Shown here piece by piece: positions 6,135-13,283 of a stretch of 15,263 nt of DNA. The notes under the pieces were generated by a model. That model was not told the origin of the DNA. It was given only the letters and a program-made list of their open reading frames with translations, and ran no database searches. The DNA lies in contig DLAC01000006.1 in assembly GCA_002493865.1 (NCBI GenBank), positions 1,831-17,093 of the forward strand, written 5' to 3'. The DNA is from Caryophanales bacterium UBA7057. GTDB taxonomy: Bacteria > Bacillota_I > Bacilli_A > RF39 > UBA660. Both the position numbers and the translations under genes were made by a program. Position 1 is the first letter of the stretch. Each line of letters begins with the position of its first letter.

Positions 6135-6163
6135 TTGTTGTTTCTAAAAAAAGGAATTATACT
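6135..6163 (+). promoter_or_regulatory. Sigma-A promoter of the zinc-ribbon cluster
   Basis: TTGTTG (6135-6140) and TATACT (6158-6163) are 17 bp apart. No terminator is evident after gmk, so read-through from gmk is also possible. The following RBS context, AAAAGGAGTGAA (6171-6182), recurs almost unchanged before the next gene (7450-7461). Confidence 0.6.
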
Positions 6164-6187
6164 TAAATAGAAAAGGAGTGAAGTAAA

Positions 6188-7438
6188 ATGTATTGTGGCG
6201 AGTGTGGAGCCAAGCTTGAAAAAGATGCGACATTTTGTAGTGAATGTGGCGCAAAAGTCGAGCGACCAAAGGAAAAAACACCACCAAAAGAAACAAAAGC
6301 CAAGCAGACGGCACCAGTGACACCAAGAAAACCGATGTCTAAGACAAAAAAAATAACGCTTGCAGTATGTGCGGTAGTTATTATAGTCTTATTTCTAGGG
6401 TACAATCATCTAAGTGAGAAATTTGGACCTAAGGGAGTAGCCAAAGAATATGTAGAGGCAGTGATGAATAAGGATTCCAATGCTTTATATGAATATCTAA
6501 ATATTGAGGGAGATAAAACTTTCGCAAGTAAAGAAAAATTCAAAGAAGTGATGGAAAATACTGAATCTACACAAGAAATCACAAATTATAGAATTGATGA
6601 GGTTACCTATGGGGATGGAAAGATCAGTGCAAGAGTTAAAATTAGTTATACAGTAAAAGATGCACAAAGTGAGGGTACAGAAATCGTTTATTTAACAAAA
6701 GGAAAAAAGAAAAAATATATGATTTTTGATACTTGGGAGTTAAAAGAAGATTTTGGTTCTGTTTTAGTCAAAGATTATGATGTAAAGGTTCCAAAGGGTT
6801 CTAAAGTAACTGTTGAAAAGACAGAATTAGGAGAAAAATACTTAAATAAGAAAGATTCTTCTAAGGCTTGGGATGTATATACAATTCCACAAATTTTTTC
6901 AGCAGAAGTGACAATTAAAACAGTAATTGCAGGATTTGAAGTAACAGATAAAGTAACACCATCGACTCTTGGTTATACGGCATCCTTAGATTTAGATTCT
7001 TTATCAAAGGAAGACGTAGAAAAATTAGAAAGCCAAATAACAACGGACGTTAAAACGCTTTATCAGAATCTCATTGAAAAGAAAAATTGGGATGCTGTTA
7101 AGGATTCCTATAATTTCAAAGATGCAGATTTAGAGGATCTAGAAGAAGTATATCAGTCTTTATATGAAAGTGTTGCAGAAAATAGTAGTAGAACCTTAAA
7201 GGAATTTGAAATTTCTTCTATGAAAGTAAATGCACTTTCTTCAGAAGATGATGGATTAATCCGTGTAGGAATTAAATTTAATTATAACTATAAGGTTGAT
7301 TATAAGAGATATGATGATTCTGTTGAAGAAAGAACAGGAAAGAATAACTCTAATTCAACTTTGTACTATCGATATAGTGATGGTGCATTAAAATTGGTGG
7401 ATGCATCCTACTTAGTATCATATTTTTCAGTATATTAA
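6188..7438 (+). CDS. Zinc-ribbon, single-pass membrane protein (TcaA-like layout)
   Basis: A 416-aa protein of unknown function. An N-terminal zinc ribbon (C3-x2-C6, C17-x2-C20, each with the CG knuckle) is followed by a charged Lys/Pro-rich linker (24-54), one membrane helix (about 55-71) and a large C-terminal region (about 75-416), which by the positive-inside rule should face outside. The outer region starts with GPKGVAKEYVEAVMNKDSN (80-98), the typical start of an NTF2-like/DUF4878-type repeat, and a second alpha-helical segment near 275-330 leads into another strand-rich part. The layout is like TcaA-type proteins of Staphylococcus (zinc ribbon, helix, outer domains), but sequence equivalence is inference. 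It is the first of three genes with the same kind of zinc ribbon and lies 27 nt from the next. Confidence 0.8.
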   Translation: MYCGECGAKLEKDATFCSECGAKVERPKEKTPPKETKAKQTAPVTPRKPMSKTKKITLAVCAVVIIVLFLGYNHLSEKFGPKGVAKEYVEAVMNKDSNALYEYLNIEGDKTFASKEKFKEVMENTESTQEITNYRIDEVTYGDGKISARVKISYTVKDAQSEGTEIVYLTKGKKKKYMIFDTWELKEDFGSVLVKDYDVKVPKGSKVTVEKTELGEKYLNKKDSSKAWDVYTIPQIFSAEVTIKTVIAGFEVTDKVTPSTLGYTASLDLDSLSKEDVEKLESQITTDVKTLYQNLIEKKNWDAVKDSYNFKDADLEDLEEVYQSLYESVAENSSRTLKEFEISSMKVNALSSEDDGLIRVGIKFNYNYKVDYKRYDDSVEERTGKNNSNSTLYYRYSDGALKLVDASYLVSYFSVY

Positions 7439-7465
7439 ATAAAATAGAAAAAGGAGTGAAAGAAA

Positions 7466-8221
7466 ATGGCAAAATTTTGTACAAAATGTGGAAAGAAATT
7501 AGAAGATGGAGAAGTTTGTAGTTGCTCAAAAACAACTGCAAAGAAAGAAACAAAAACAGAGAAAAAGGAAAAGGTAGAGACTACAACTGTAGTTACTGCA
7601 AGTTCAAGTCCAGCAAATGATTATGTAAATAATTACATGGAAGTAGCAAAAGGAATTTTTACACATCCAGTAGATACCATGAAAAAGTTTGGGCAAAGTG
7701 AACATTTCACTTTAGGGCTAATCATGATTGCAATCAATTGTTTAGTTACAGTATTATTTGTTTACCTAGGATTCAAAGAATTGATGTCTAATATGAGTAG
7801 TTTTGGTTCTATCTTTAGCTTAGGATATGGATATGGGGACGTTGAGGTTCCAATGGAAGTATTAGTTAAAATCTTTGTGATGATGGCAGGTGGTTTTGCA
7901 ACAACTGCAGCAATGCTATATGTAATTGCAGGACCTGTTTTAAAGACAAATGCAGATATTAAACAATCATTTGCATTAGTTGGTGTATGTTCAGTACTTA
8001 CAACGATTACAACGATTGTTGCATTAATTTGTATGTATATCTCAGCAAAATTAATGCTTGTTGTCTTACTAGTTTGTGGAGTATTATATTTATCACATCT
8101 ATATCATGGATTCTTAAATTCAACAGAAGTTGAAGAAAATAAGATTGGTTATACTTATGTAGTATCTGTTGCCGTTGCTACCTTCGTAGTAGTATACTTA
8201 CTACCAAAAATCTTATTCTAA
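7466..8221 (+). CDS. Zinc-ribbon polytopic membrane protein (Yip1-like)
   Basis: A 251-aa protein with an N-terminal cysteine knuckle (C5-x2-C8) and a compressed second half (C18-x-C20), a Lys/Glu/Thr-rich linker (21-48), then five predicted membrane helices: about 83-103, 132-156, 168-190, 193-211 and 229-248. The segment between linker and helix 1 (VAKGIFTHPVDTMKKF, 60-75) is typical of Yip1-like bacterial membrane proteins, where xxPxxT(M/L) precedes the helices. Specific function is unknown. The second zinc half CxC instead of CxxC may bind metal poorly. RBS AAAAAGGAGTGAAAG is 9 nt before ATG and nearly identical to that of the preceding gene. Likely cotranscribed with it; a hairpin follows. 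Confidence 0.75.
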   Translation: MAKFCTKCGKKLEDGEVCSCSKTTAKKETKTEKKEKVETTTVVTASSSPANDYVNNYMEVAKGIFTHPVDTMKKFGQSEHFTLGLIMIAINCLVTVLFVYLGFKELMSNMSSFGSIFSLGYGYGDVEVPMEVLVKIFVMMAGGFATTAAMLYVIAGPVLKTNADIKQSFALVGVCSVLTTITTIVALICMYISAKLMLVVLLVCGVLYLSHLYHGFLNSTEVEENKIGYTYVVSVAVATFVVVYLLPKILF

Positions 8222-8228
8222 ATAATAG

Positions 8229-8275
8229 ATGGAAACTATTATATGGAAACTATGAAAATAGTTTCCTTTATTTTT
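8229..8275 (+). terminator. Terminator or attenuator hairpin with a duplicated left arm
   Basis: The inner hairpin is GGAAACTAT (8245-8253), loop GAAA, ATAGTTTCC (8258-8266), then TTTATTTTT. The left arm occurs twice: ATGGAAACTAT at 8229-8239 and again at 8243-8253 (period 14), so the single right arm can pair with either copy. The next start codon is only 20 nt past the T-tract, leaving no room for a promoter, so the downstream gene must be reached by read-through. Confidence 0.75.
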
Positions 8276-8294
8276 AAGGAAGAGGGGTAAAACT

Positions 8295-8765
8295 ATGTTT
8301 TGTGAAAAATGTGGAGCAAAGAATTCAAAAGAGAATTCATTTTGTGAAAAATGTGGGGAACGTTTAAATCCAGAAGAAGAAAAAGTATCAGAAAAAAACA
8401 AAGAGGATTCAAAAAGAGAAGAAGTGGTTACTAGAAAAACAGAAACGAGGAATATGGAACTTTTATTTGAAAAAGAAAAGTATTATTCCTATATCGGTAA
8501 AATTCAAAGATCTGTTACAATGACTTATGTATATTGGATTGGATTTGGGCTTATCATTTCATTCATGATTCTAGCAGGTGCAAGTTATCAAGATGAATTT
8601 AGTCGGTTTGGAAGTCACCACGATGGGGAAGGGATGATGCAAATATTTGCTATTGTTCCACCAATTATTGGCTTTGCCATTGCACATGCAAGAACACTAG
8701 AAAAGAAAATTAGAGTTCAAGAGATGAAATGGAGAATGGATTTCTACTCAAAACACATTCATTAG
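8295..8765 (+). CDS. Zinc-ribbon membrane protein, 156 aa
   Basis: A small protein of unknown function with an N-terminal zinc ribbon (C3-x2-C6, C17-x2-C20), a very charged linker (about 24-60, mostly Glu and Lys), and two predicted membrane helices (about 75-96 and 114-133) joined by a short loop carrying SHHDGEGMM (107-115). The ribbon and its spacing match those of the gene at 6188, which suggests a shared partner or localisation signal. RBS GAGGGG (8282-8287) is 7 nt before ATG. The upstream hairpin with U-tract lies between it and the previous gene, so its level may be set by attenuation. A terminator begins at its stop codon. Confidence 0.75.
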   Translation: MFCEKCGAKNSKENSFCEKCGERLNPEEEKVSEKNKEDSKREEVVTRKTETRNMELLFEKEKYYSYIGKIQRSVTMTYVYWIGFGLIISFMILAGASYQDEFSRFGSHHDGEGMMQIFAIVPPIIGFAIAHARTLEKKIRVQEMKWRMDFYSKHIH

Positions 8766-8790
8766 GAAGAAAGAGGTTTCTTCTTTTTTT
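8766..8790 (+). terminator. Terminator at the end of the zinc-ribbon cluster
   Basis: GAAGAAA (8766-8772) pairs perfectly with TTTCTTC (8777-8783) around a GAGG loop, followed by seven T. It starts directly after the TAG stop of the 156-aa gene. Confidence 0.8.
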
Positions 8791-8791
8791 C

Positions 8792-8820
8792 TTGCTTATC
8801 TTCTAAAGCCATGCTATTAT
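8792..8820 (+). promoter_or_regulatory. Extended -10 promoter of the lipoprotein gene
   Basis: TTGCTT (8792-8797), 17 bp, TATTAT (8815-8820), with TGC just upstream of the -10 forming an extended element. The start of transcription would be near 8827, 24 nt upstream of the start codon. Confidence 0.6.
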
Positions 8821-8850
8821 ATACTACGAAATTGAAGAGGGGGTTACTTT

Positions 8851-9702
8851 ATGGAAAAGGTAATACAAATTAAAAACTTTAAATTAGGTTCTATTAAAAA
8901 ATTGTGTATGGTAGGAACTAGTTTTTCACTACTGGCTACCACACTTACTGGTTGTGGTGAAACAGAATTAGCTACAAATAGAGTGAATAGTGATAGTATT
9001 GTGCATTTTAATCAATTAGAGAATTTTTTTACAGGTGGAATTCAAGAGATTGTTCAAGTTCCTGGAGAGGATTGGAGTTTAGTAATTGAATATTCTGGTC
9101 AATTAGAGGATAGTGAATATTGGACAATTACGGATAATAAGGAATTACATATGAAAATTTATACGCAAGGTCTTCCAGAGGGATACGAAGTATATATCAA
9201 CGACATTCATTCAGATACAACTATTGTTGCAAAACAGAAGCAAATGGATGGAATTACACAGGACACGATGGATGATGGAGTTCATGGAACAGATTTGTTA
9301 GGGTATCCAATTAGTGATACGACTTGTTGTTATATCATAAATGAGATTGAAGGGCAAAATGATGACTTTATTAGTGGTTCTGTTATGGGGTTTCAAAGTT
9401 ATACTAGTGGAACTGTTCAACAACAAAGGTTTTTAGAATCTGATTACTTGGAAAAAGGTGTGATTGCGAATCAAGTATCATCCATCTTTGGACTTTTAGT
9501 AAAGGGACCAAATGATAAAGATTTTAGGGGAATTGACGTGGATGATGAAATTAATATTTCAGTCTATCCAAAAGTAAGTTTTTTAGATGATAATGGGAAT
9601 GCATATGAGGTGGAGTATCAAACAGATGAAAATGGCACTGTAACCAAAGTGACTTATACATCAGAAGGAGAAGTAAAAAAACAAGAAAAAGTAATAAACT
9701 AG
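8851..9702 (+). CDS. Putative lipoprotein of unknown function
   Basis: A 283-aa exported lipoprotein. The N-terminus has basic residues up to K17 and a hydrophobic stretch (about 19-33) ending in the lipobox LTGC, with C35 as the lipidated residue. The mature part is acidic and strand-rich, without membrane helices; it has a CC pair at 159-160. I recognise no family. The start at 8851 is supported by GAGGGGG (8835-8841); the signal has a rather long N-region (about 18 residues) and an internal Met at 20 has no RBS. It has its own promoter and lies between the zinc-ribbon cluster and the hisS leader. No terminator is evident before the next promoter at 9712, so some transcripts may run into the T-box leader. 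Confidence 0.75.
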   Translation: MEKVIQIKNFKLGSIKKLCMVGTSFSLLATTLTGCGETELATNRVNSDSIVHFNQLENFFTGGIQEIVQVPGEDWSLVIEYSGQLEDSEYWTITDNKELHMKIYTQGLPEGYEVYINDIHSDTTIVAKQKQMDGITQDTMDDGVHGTDLLGYPISDTTCCYIINEIEGQNDDFISGSVMGFQSYTSGTVQQQRFLESDYLEKGVIANQVSSIFGLLVKGPNDKDFRGIDVDDEINISVYPKVSFLDDNGNAYEVEYQTDENGTVTKVTYTSEGEVKKQEKVIN

Positions 9703-9711
9703 AAAATTTTC

Positions 9712-9740
9712 TTGAACTTTAAAAAAATATATTATAAAAT
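9712..9740 (+). promoter_or_regulatory. Sigma-A promoter of hisS-aspS
   Basis: TTGAAC (9712-9717), 17 bp, TAAAAT (9735-9740). It starts a leader near 9747, just before Stem I of the T-box. Confidence 0.65.
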
Positions 9741-9754
9741 ATTAATAGATTCTT

Positions 9755-9949
9755 AGAAAGAAGAGTAGTAAAATTTCTTTTATTAGAGAGGATATGGTAG
9801 GTGAAAATATCTATTAGGAATTTTATGAAGACACTTTCTGTTAAAAGAAACGTATTTCTGCGTTAAAGAAGAAAGCATAAGTAATTATGGAAATAAGGTG
9901 GCACCACGAATTTTAATTCGTCCTTTGTAGTGCGACCTTTTTATTTTTT
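9755..9949 (+). promoter_or_regulatory. T-box riboswitch, Asp-type specifier
   Basis: A tRNA-sensing leader. Stem I: AGAAAG (9755-9760) pairs with CTTTCT (9834-9839); TAAAATT (9769-9775) pairs with AATTTTA (9819-9825). Between them is the specifier loop with GAA (9827-9829), codon GAC (9830-9832) and A9833. Above lie the AG bulge AGAGAGG (9785-9791) and a GGTG apical motif (9800-9803 area) closed by GATAT/ATATC. The antiterminator is AAGG (9895-9898), bulge TGGCACC (9899-9905), ACGAATT (9906-9912) paired with AATTCGT (9915-9921), then CCTT (9922-9925). The competing terminator pairs 9897-9907 with 9927-9937 (9 of 11 positions) before TTTTTATTTTTT. Uncharged tRNA should stabilise the antiterminator and switch on hisS-aspS. 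TGGC matches a G73 discriminator, as in tRNA-Asp. Confidence 0.93.
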
Positions 9950-9969
9950 AAGAAGAAAGGAAGAAAAAT

Positions 9970-11328
9970 ATGATAACAAAACAAAAAGGATGTCATGACA
10001 TTTATGGAGTAGAAGCAAAGAAATGGAATTATGTATCACATATCATTGAGGCAGTATGTGAAAGATATAATTATAACTTTATCCGTACACCTATTTTTGA
10101 GGCAAGTGAACTGTTTCACCGTAGCATTGGAGAAGAGACGGATGTAGTTAGTAAAGAAATGTATGACTTTAAGGATAAAGGAGATCGTGAAATTACCCTT
10201 CGACCTGAAGGTACTGCAGGAGTGATCAGAAGTTATATCGAAAATAAAATGTATGGAGATGCGATACAACCTGTAAAACTTTACTATAATGGTACAATGT
10301 ACCGTTATGAGAGACCACAATCTGGGCGTGACCGGGAACTTACCCAATTTGGAGTAGAAGTGATTGGTTCTGATGATCCGATGATTGACGCAGAGGTTAT
10401 TTCTCTTGCAGTTAACATCTATAGAATCTTAGGATTAAAGGGAATTAAAGTAAATATTAATTCCTTAGGAGATCAAGAATCTAGAGATAATTATAGAAAA
10501 GCCTTAGTAGAACATTTTAAACCACATATCAATGAACTATGTGAAGATTGTAAGGTTCGTCTTGAAAAGAATCCACTTCGTGTCTTAGATTGCAAGGTAG
10601 ATCACGAATTAGAGGTTATGAAGAATGCTCCTTTAATGACAGATTATTTAAATGACGAAAGTAAAAAAAGATTCTTAGAAGTTCAAAAGTATTTGGATTT
10701 ATTAGATATTGAATATGTAGTAAATCCGACTATTGTTCGCGGATTAGATTACTATAATCATACTGTATTTGAAATAGAAGCAGATATTGAAGGATTCGGT
10801 AGTCAAAACGTTTTAGGTGCTGGCGGAAGATATAATGGATTGGTTTCAGAACTAGGAGGTCCAGAAACTCCTGGAATTGGTTTTGCGATGGGTCTGGGAC
10901 GATTGATGCTTGCGTTAGAAAAAGAACAAATCGAACTACCAGTAGAAGATTCTATGGATGCTTTTGTGATGTATGTTTCAGATACAGAAAAAGATTACGC
11001 AGTAACTTTGGTTCAAGAATTACGTATGAATGGATTTAAAGTGGAAACGGAGTATACTGGTAGGGGATTAAAAGGACAATTCAAACAAGCAGATCGACTC
11101 AATAGTAAATTTTTAATTATTTTAAATGATAAAGATTTAAAAGAAAATCAAATTAAAATTAAAAATAATCAAACCAAAGAAGAGAAACTCGTTGAAATTG
11201 ATTATATCCTCTATTATTTGGATGAACAACTAGCATCATTTGAAGAAGATAGTTGTGATTGCGGATGTCATCATGAAGATGGACATGAGTGTCATTGCCA
11301 CGATGATGAAGATAGTATCAGTTTTTAA
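9970..11328 (+). CDS. hisS: Histidine--tRNA ligase with Cys/His-rich C-terminal tail
   Basis: A 452-aa class II synthetase that charges tRNA-His. Motif 1 region lies around 40-60, the TLRPEGTAGVIR stretch at 76-87; motif 2 at 104-125 (YYNGTMYRYERPQSGR); histidine-binding motifs RGLDYYNHT (257-265) and LGAGGRYNGL (282-291); motif 3 GIGFAMGLGRL (302-312). The anticodon-binding domain spans about 330-420. Residues 428-452 are an extra tail with five Cys and five His between 429 and 444 (C429, C431, C433, H434, H435, H439, C441, H442, C443, H444) flanked by Asp and Glu; this is not part of the canonical enzyme and looks metal binding. First gene of hisS-aspS; RBS AAAGGA (about 9956-9961) with 8 nt to ATG. 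Confidence 0.96.
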   Translation: MITKQKGCHDIYGVEAKKWNYVSHIIEAVCERYNYNFIRTPIFEASELFHRSIGEETDVVSKEMYDFKDKGDREITLRPEGTAGVIRSYIENKMYGDAIQPVKLYYNGTMYRYERPQSGRDRELTQFGVEVIGSDDPMIDAEVISLAVNIYRILGLKGIKVNINSLGDQESRDNYRKALVEHFKPHINELCEDCKVRLEKNPLRVLDCKVDHELEVMKNAPLMTDYLNDESKKRFLEVQKYLDLLDIEYVVNPTIVRGLDYYNHTVFEIEADIEGFGSQNVLGAGGRYNGLVSELGGPETPGIGFAMGLGRLMLALEKEQIELPVEDSMDAFVMYVSDTEKDYAVTLVQELRMNGFKVETEYTGRGLKGQFKQADRLNSKFLIILNDKDLKENQIKIKNNQTKEEKLVEIDYILYYLDEQLASFEEDSCDCGCHHEDGHECHCHDDEDSISF

Positions 11329-11345
11329 AGAAAAGAGGATTTGAT

Positions 11346-13100
11346 ATGAAAAAACATAATAATATAGAATTTAATATTAAAAATGTTGGTGAAAGTGTCA
11401 TTTTAGAAGGATGGGTTGCCAAAAAAAGGAATCTTGGAGGTCTTGTATTTATTGATCTTAGAGATCGCTCTGGAATTATTCAACTTGTAGTAAGACCAGG
11501 ACAAAAGGATTATGATTTGGCAAGTAGTCTAAAAACAGAGTCAGTCATTCGAGCAGAAGGAAAGATTGTTGAAAGAGAAAGTAAAAATCCAAAACTTCCA
11601 ACGGGTGAAATTGAAGTCATTGTAGAAAAACTAGAAGTTTATAGTATGGCACATGATCTTCCGTTTGAGATTAGTGAAGATACTACAGCCTTGGAAGATA
11701 CTAGATTAAAATACCGTTACTTAGATTTAAGAAGAAATTCTTTAAAAGAAAATTTAATGATTCGTAGTAAATTAATGCATATTATTCGTAATTTTTTCTA
11801 TGAAGAGGGATTTGTTGAAATAGAAACGCCTATCTTATGTAAGTCAACTCCTGAAGGAGCGAGAGATTACTTGGTACCTTCTAGAGTGAATCATGGCAAT
11901 TTTTATGCACTTCCTCAATCTCCCCAAATTTTTAAGCAATTGTTGATGATTGGTGGTATGGAAAAATACTATCAAATTGCAAAATGTTTCCGAGATGAAG
12001 ATTTAAGAGCAGATCGTCAACCTGAATTTACTCAAGTAGATTTAGAAATGAGCTTTGTCGAAGAAGAGGATGTGATGTCAACAACAGAAAGACTTCTCGC
12101 AAAAGTATTTTCTGAAATGAAGGGAATTGAATTAAAACTTCCATTATCTAGAATGAAATATAATGATGCCATTCGAGATTATGGAAGCGACAAGCCAGAC
12201 TTACGTTTTAACATGAAAATTGGGAGTTTCAATGAGATTTTTAAAGATACGGAGTTTACTGTATTTAAGAATGTGTTAGCTTCTTCTGGAGAAATTGGGT
12301 GTGTCATCGTAAAAAACAGCGCAGACAAATATTCTAGAAAGGAAATTGATAAACTGACTGACTTTGTTAAGACTTATAAAGCTGGAGGTCTTGCATGGTT
12401 AAAATATGTGGACTCAGATTTTTCTGGAAGTATTCGTAAAGTGGTAACAGATGAAAATTTAAAGGCAATCAAAGATCAATTCAACATTGAAGAAAACGAT
12501 TTGATTTTGATTGTTGCTGATCAATACAAAGTAACAAAGACTGCACTAGGTGCACTTCGTACCAAACTTGCGCATGAACTAGGTCTCATCAAAAAAGATG
12601 ATTATCAGCTTACTTGGATTACAGATTTCCCATCTTTTGAATATAGTGAAGAAGAAAATCGATATGTTGCTTGTCATCATCCATTCACTGCTCCAAAAGA
12701 TGAAGATATTGATAAATTGATTAGCGATAAGGCAAATTGCTATTCAAAGGCTTATGATATTGTAATCAACGGTTATGAAGCGGGTGGGGGAAGCATTCGT
12801 ATTCATCAAGCAGAAGTTCAAAAGAAAATGTTTGAATCCTTAGGATTCACTTTAGAGCAAGCCAAAGAAAAGTTTGGATTCTTCTTAGAGGCATTTGATT
12901 ATGGAACTCCACCACACGGAGGTCTTGCCTTAGGATTAGATCGACTTACCATGCTTTTAGTTGGAACTGAAAATATTCGTGATGTCATTGCTTTTCCAAA
13001 AACGGCAAGTGCTTCTTGTTTAATGAGTGAGTGCCCAAATAGAGTAGATCCTATACAATTAAAAGAACTTGGAATTGAAATTACAAAAAAGAATCAATAA
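11346..13100 (+). CDS. aspS: Aspartate--tRNA ligase (bacterial type)
   Basis: A 584-aa class IIb synthetase that charges tRNA-Asp. It has the N-terminal OB-fold anticodon-binding domain (about 1-105), the catalytic core with QSPQIFKQ (191-198), motif 2 KCFRDEDLRADRQPEFTQ (213-230), the bacterial GAD insertion domain (about 285-415), CHHPFTAP (443-450) and motif 3 GLALGLDRLT (526-535). Length is normal for bacteria. In the OB fold the residue before the GG of RNLGG is L30; a Leu here is typical of discriminating AspRS and a His of the non-discriminating form, so this enzyme is predicted to charge only tRNA-Asp. It follows hisS by 17 nt, with RBS AGAGGA (11334-11339), and is controlled by the same T-box. 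Confidence 0.97.
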   Translation: MKKHNNIEFNIKNVGESVILEGWVAKKRNLGGLVFIDLRDRSGIIQLVVRPGQKDYDLASSLKTESVIRAEGKIVERESKNPKLPTGEIEVIVEKLEVYSMAHDLPFEISEDTTALEDTRLKYRYLDLRRNSLKENLMIRSKLMHIIRNFFYEEGFVEIETPILCKSTPEGARDYLVPSRVNHGNFYALPQSPQIFKQLLMIGGMEKYYQIAKCFRDEDLRADRQPEFTQVDLEMSFVEEEDVMSTTERLLAKVFSEMKGIELKLPLSRMKYNDAIRDYGSDKPDLRFNMKIGSFNEIFKDTEFTVFKNVLASSGEIGCVIVKNSADKYSRKEIDKLTDFVKTYKAGGLAWLKYVDSDFSGSIRKVVTDENLKAIKDQFNIEENDLILIVADQYKVTKTALGALRTKLAHELGLIKKDDYQLTWITDFPSFEYSEEENRYVACHHPFTAPKDEDIDKLISDKANCYSKAYDIVINGYEAGGGSIRIHQAEVQKKMFESLGFTLEQAKEKFGFFLEAFDYGTPPHGGLALGLDRLTMLLVGTENIRDVIAFPKTASASCLMSECPNRVDPIQLKELGIEITKKNQ

Positions 13101-13112
13101 AAATTAGAGTAG

Positions 13113-13136
13113 AAGCAGACAAAAAGTCTGCTTTTG
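13113..13136 (+). terminator. Terminator of hisS-aspS
   Basis: AAGCAGAC (13113-13120) pairs perfectly with GTCTGCTT (13126-13133) around AAAAA, followed by TTTTGTTGT. Confidence 0.88.
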
Positions 13137-13190
13137 TTGTGGACTTCTATTACTCTTAAATTTGTTTTTCATAAAAATTTTCATTTTTTC

Positions 13191-13219
13191 TTGCATTTTT
13201 ATTCATTTTATAGTAGAAT
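13191..13219 (+). promoter_or_regulatory. Sigma-A promoter of the 140-aa gene
   Basis: TTGCAT (13191-13196), 17 bp, TAGAAT (13214-13219). The transcript would begin near 13226, directly before an inverted repeat CCTTGTA (13228-13234) and TACAAGG (13250-13256), leaving a 58-nt leader with a 5'-end hairpin before the RBS AAGGGGG (13268-13274). Confidence 0.6.
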
Positions 13220-13283
13220 AATGCATACCTTGTATCAGAGTCAGGGGTGTACAAGGGCTAAGAAACTAAGGGGGTTGAATTGC

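Noticed and set aside
9832..9834. CAC (His) as the main T-box specifier
   Set aside because: C9834 pairs with G9760 in Stem I, the base after the codon would be T rather than A, and the TGGC bulge does not fit the C73 of tRNA-His. It is kept only as a possible secondary register.
13134..13283. A 50-residue N-terminal extension of the 140-aa protein
   Set aside because: The stretch contains a good promoter and a leader hairpin, its translation is low-complexity Phe/His/Tyr, and a clear RBS precedes ATG 13284.
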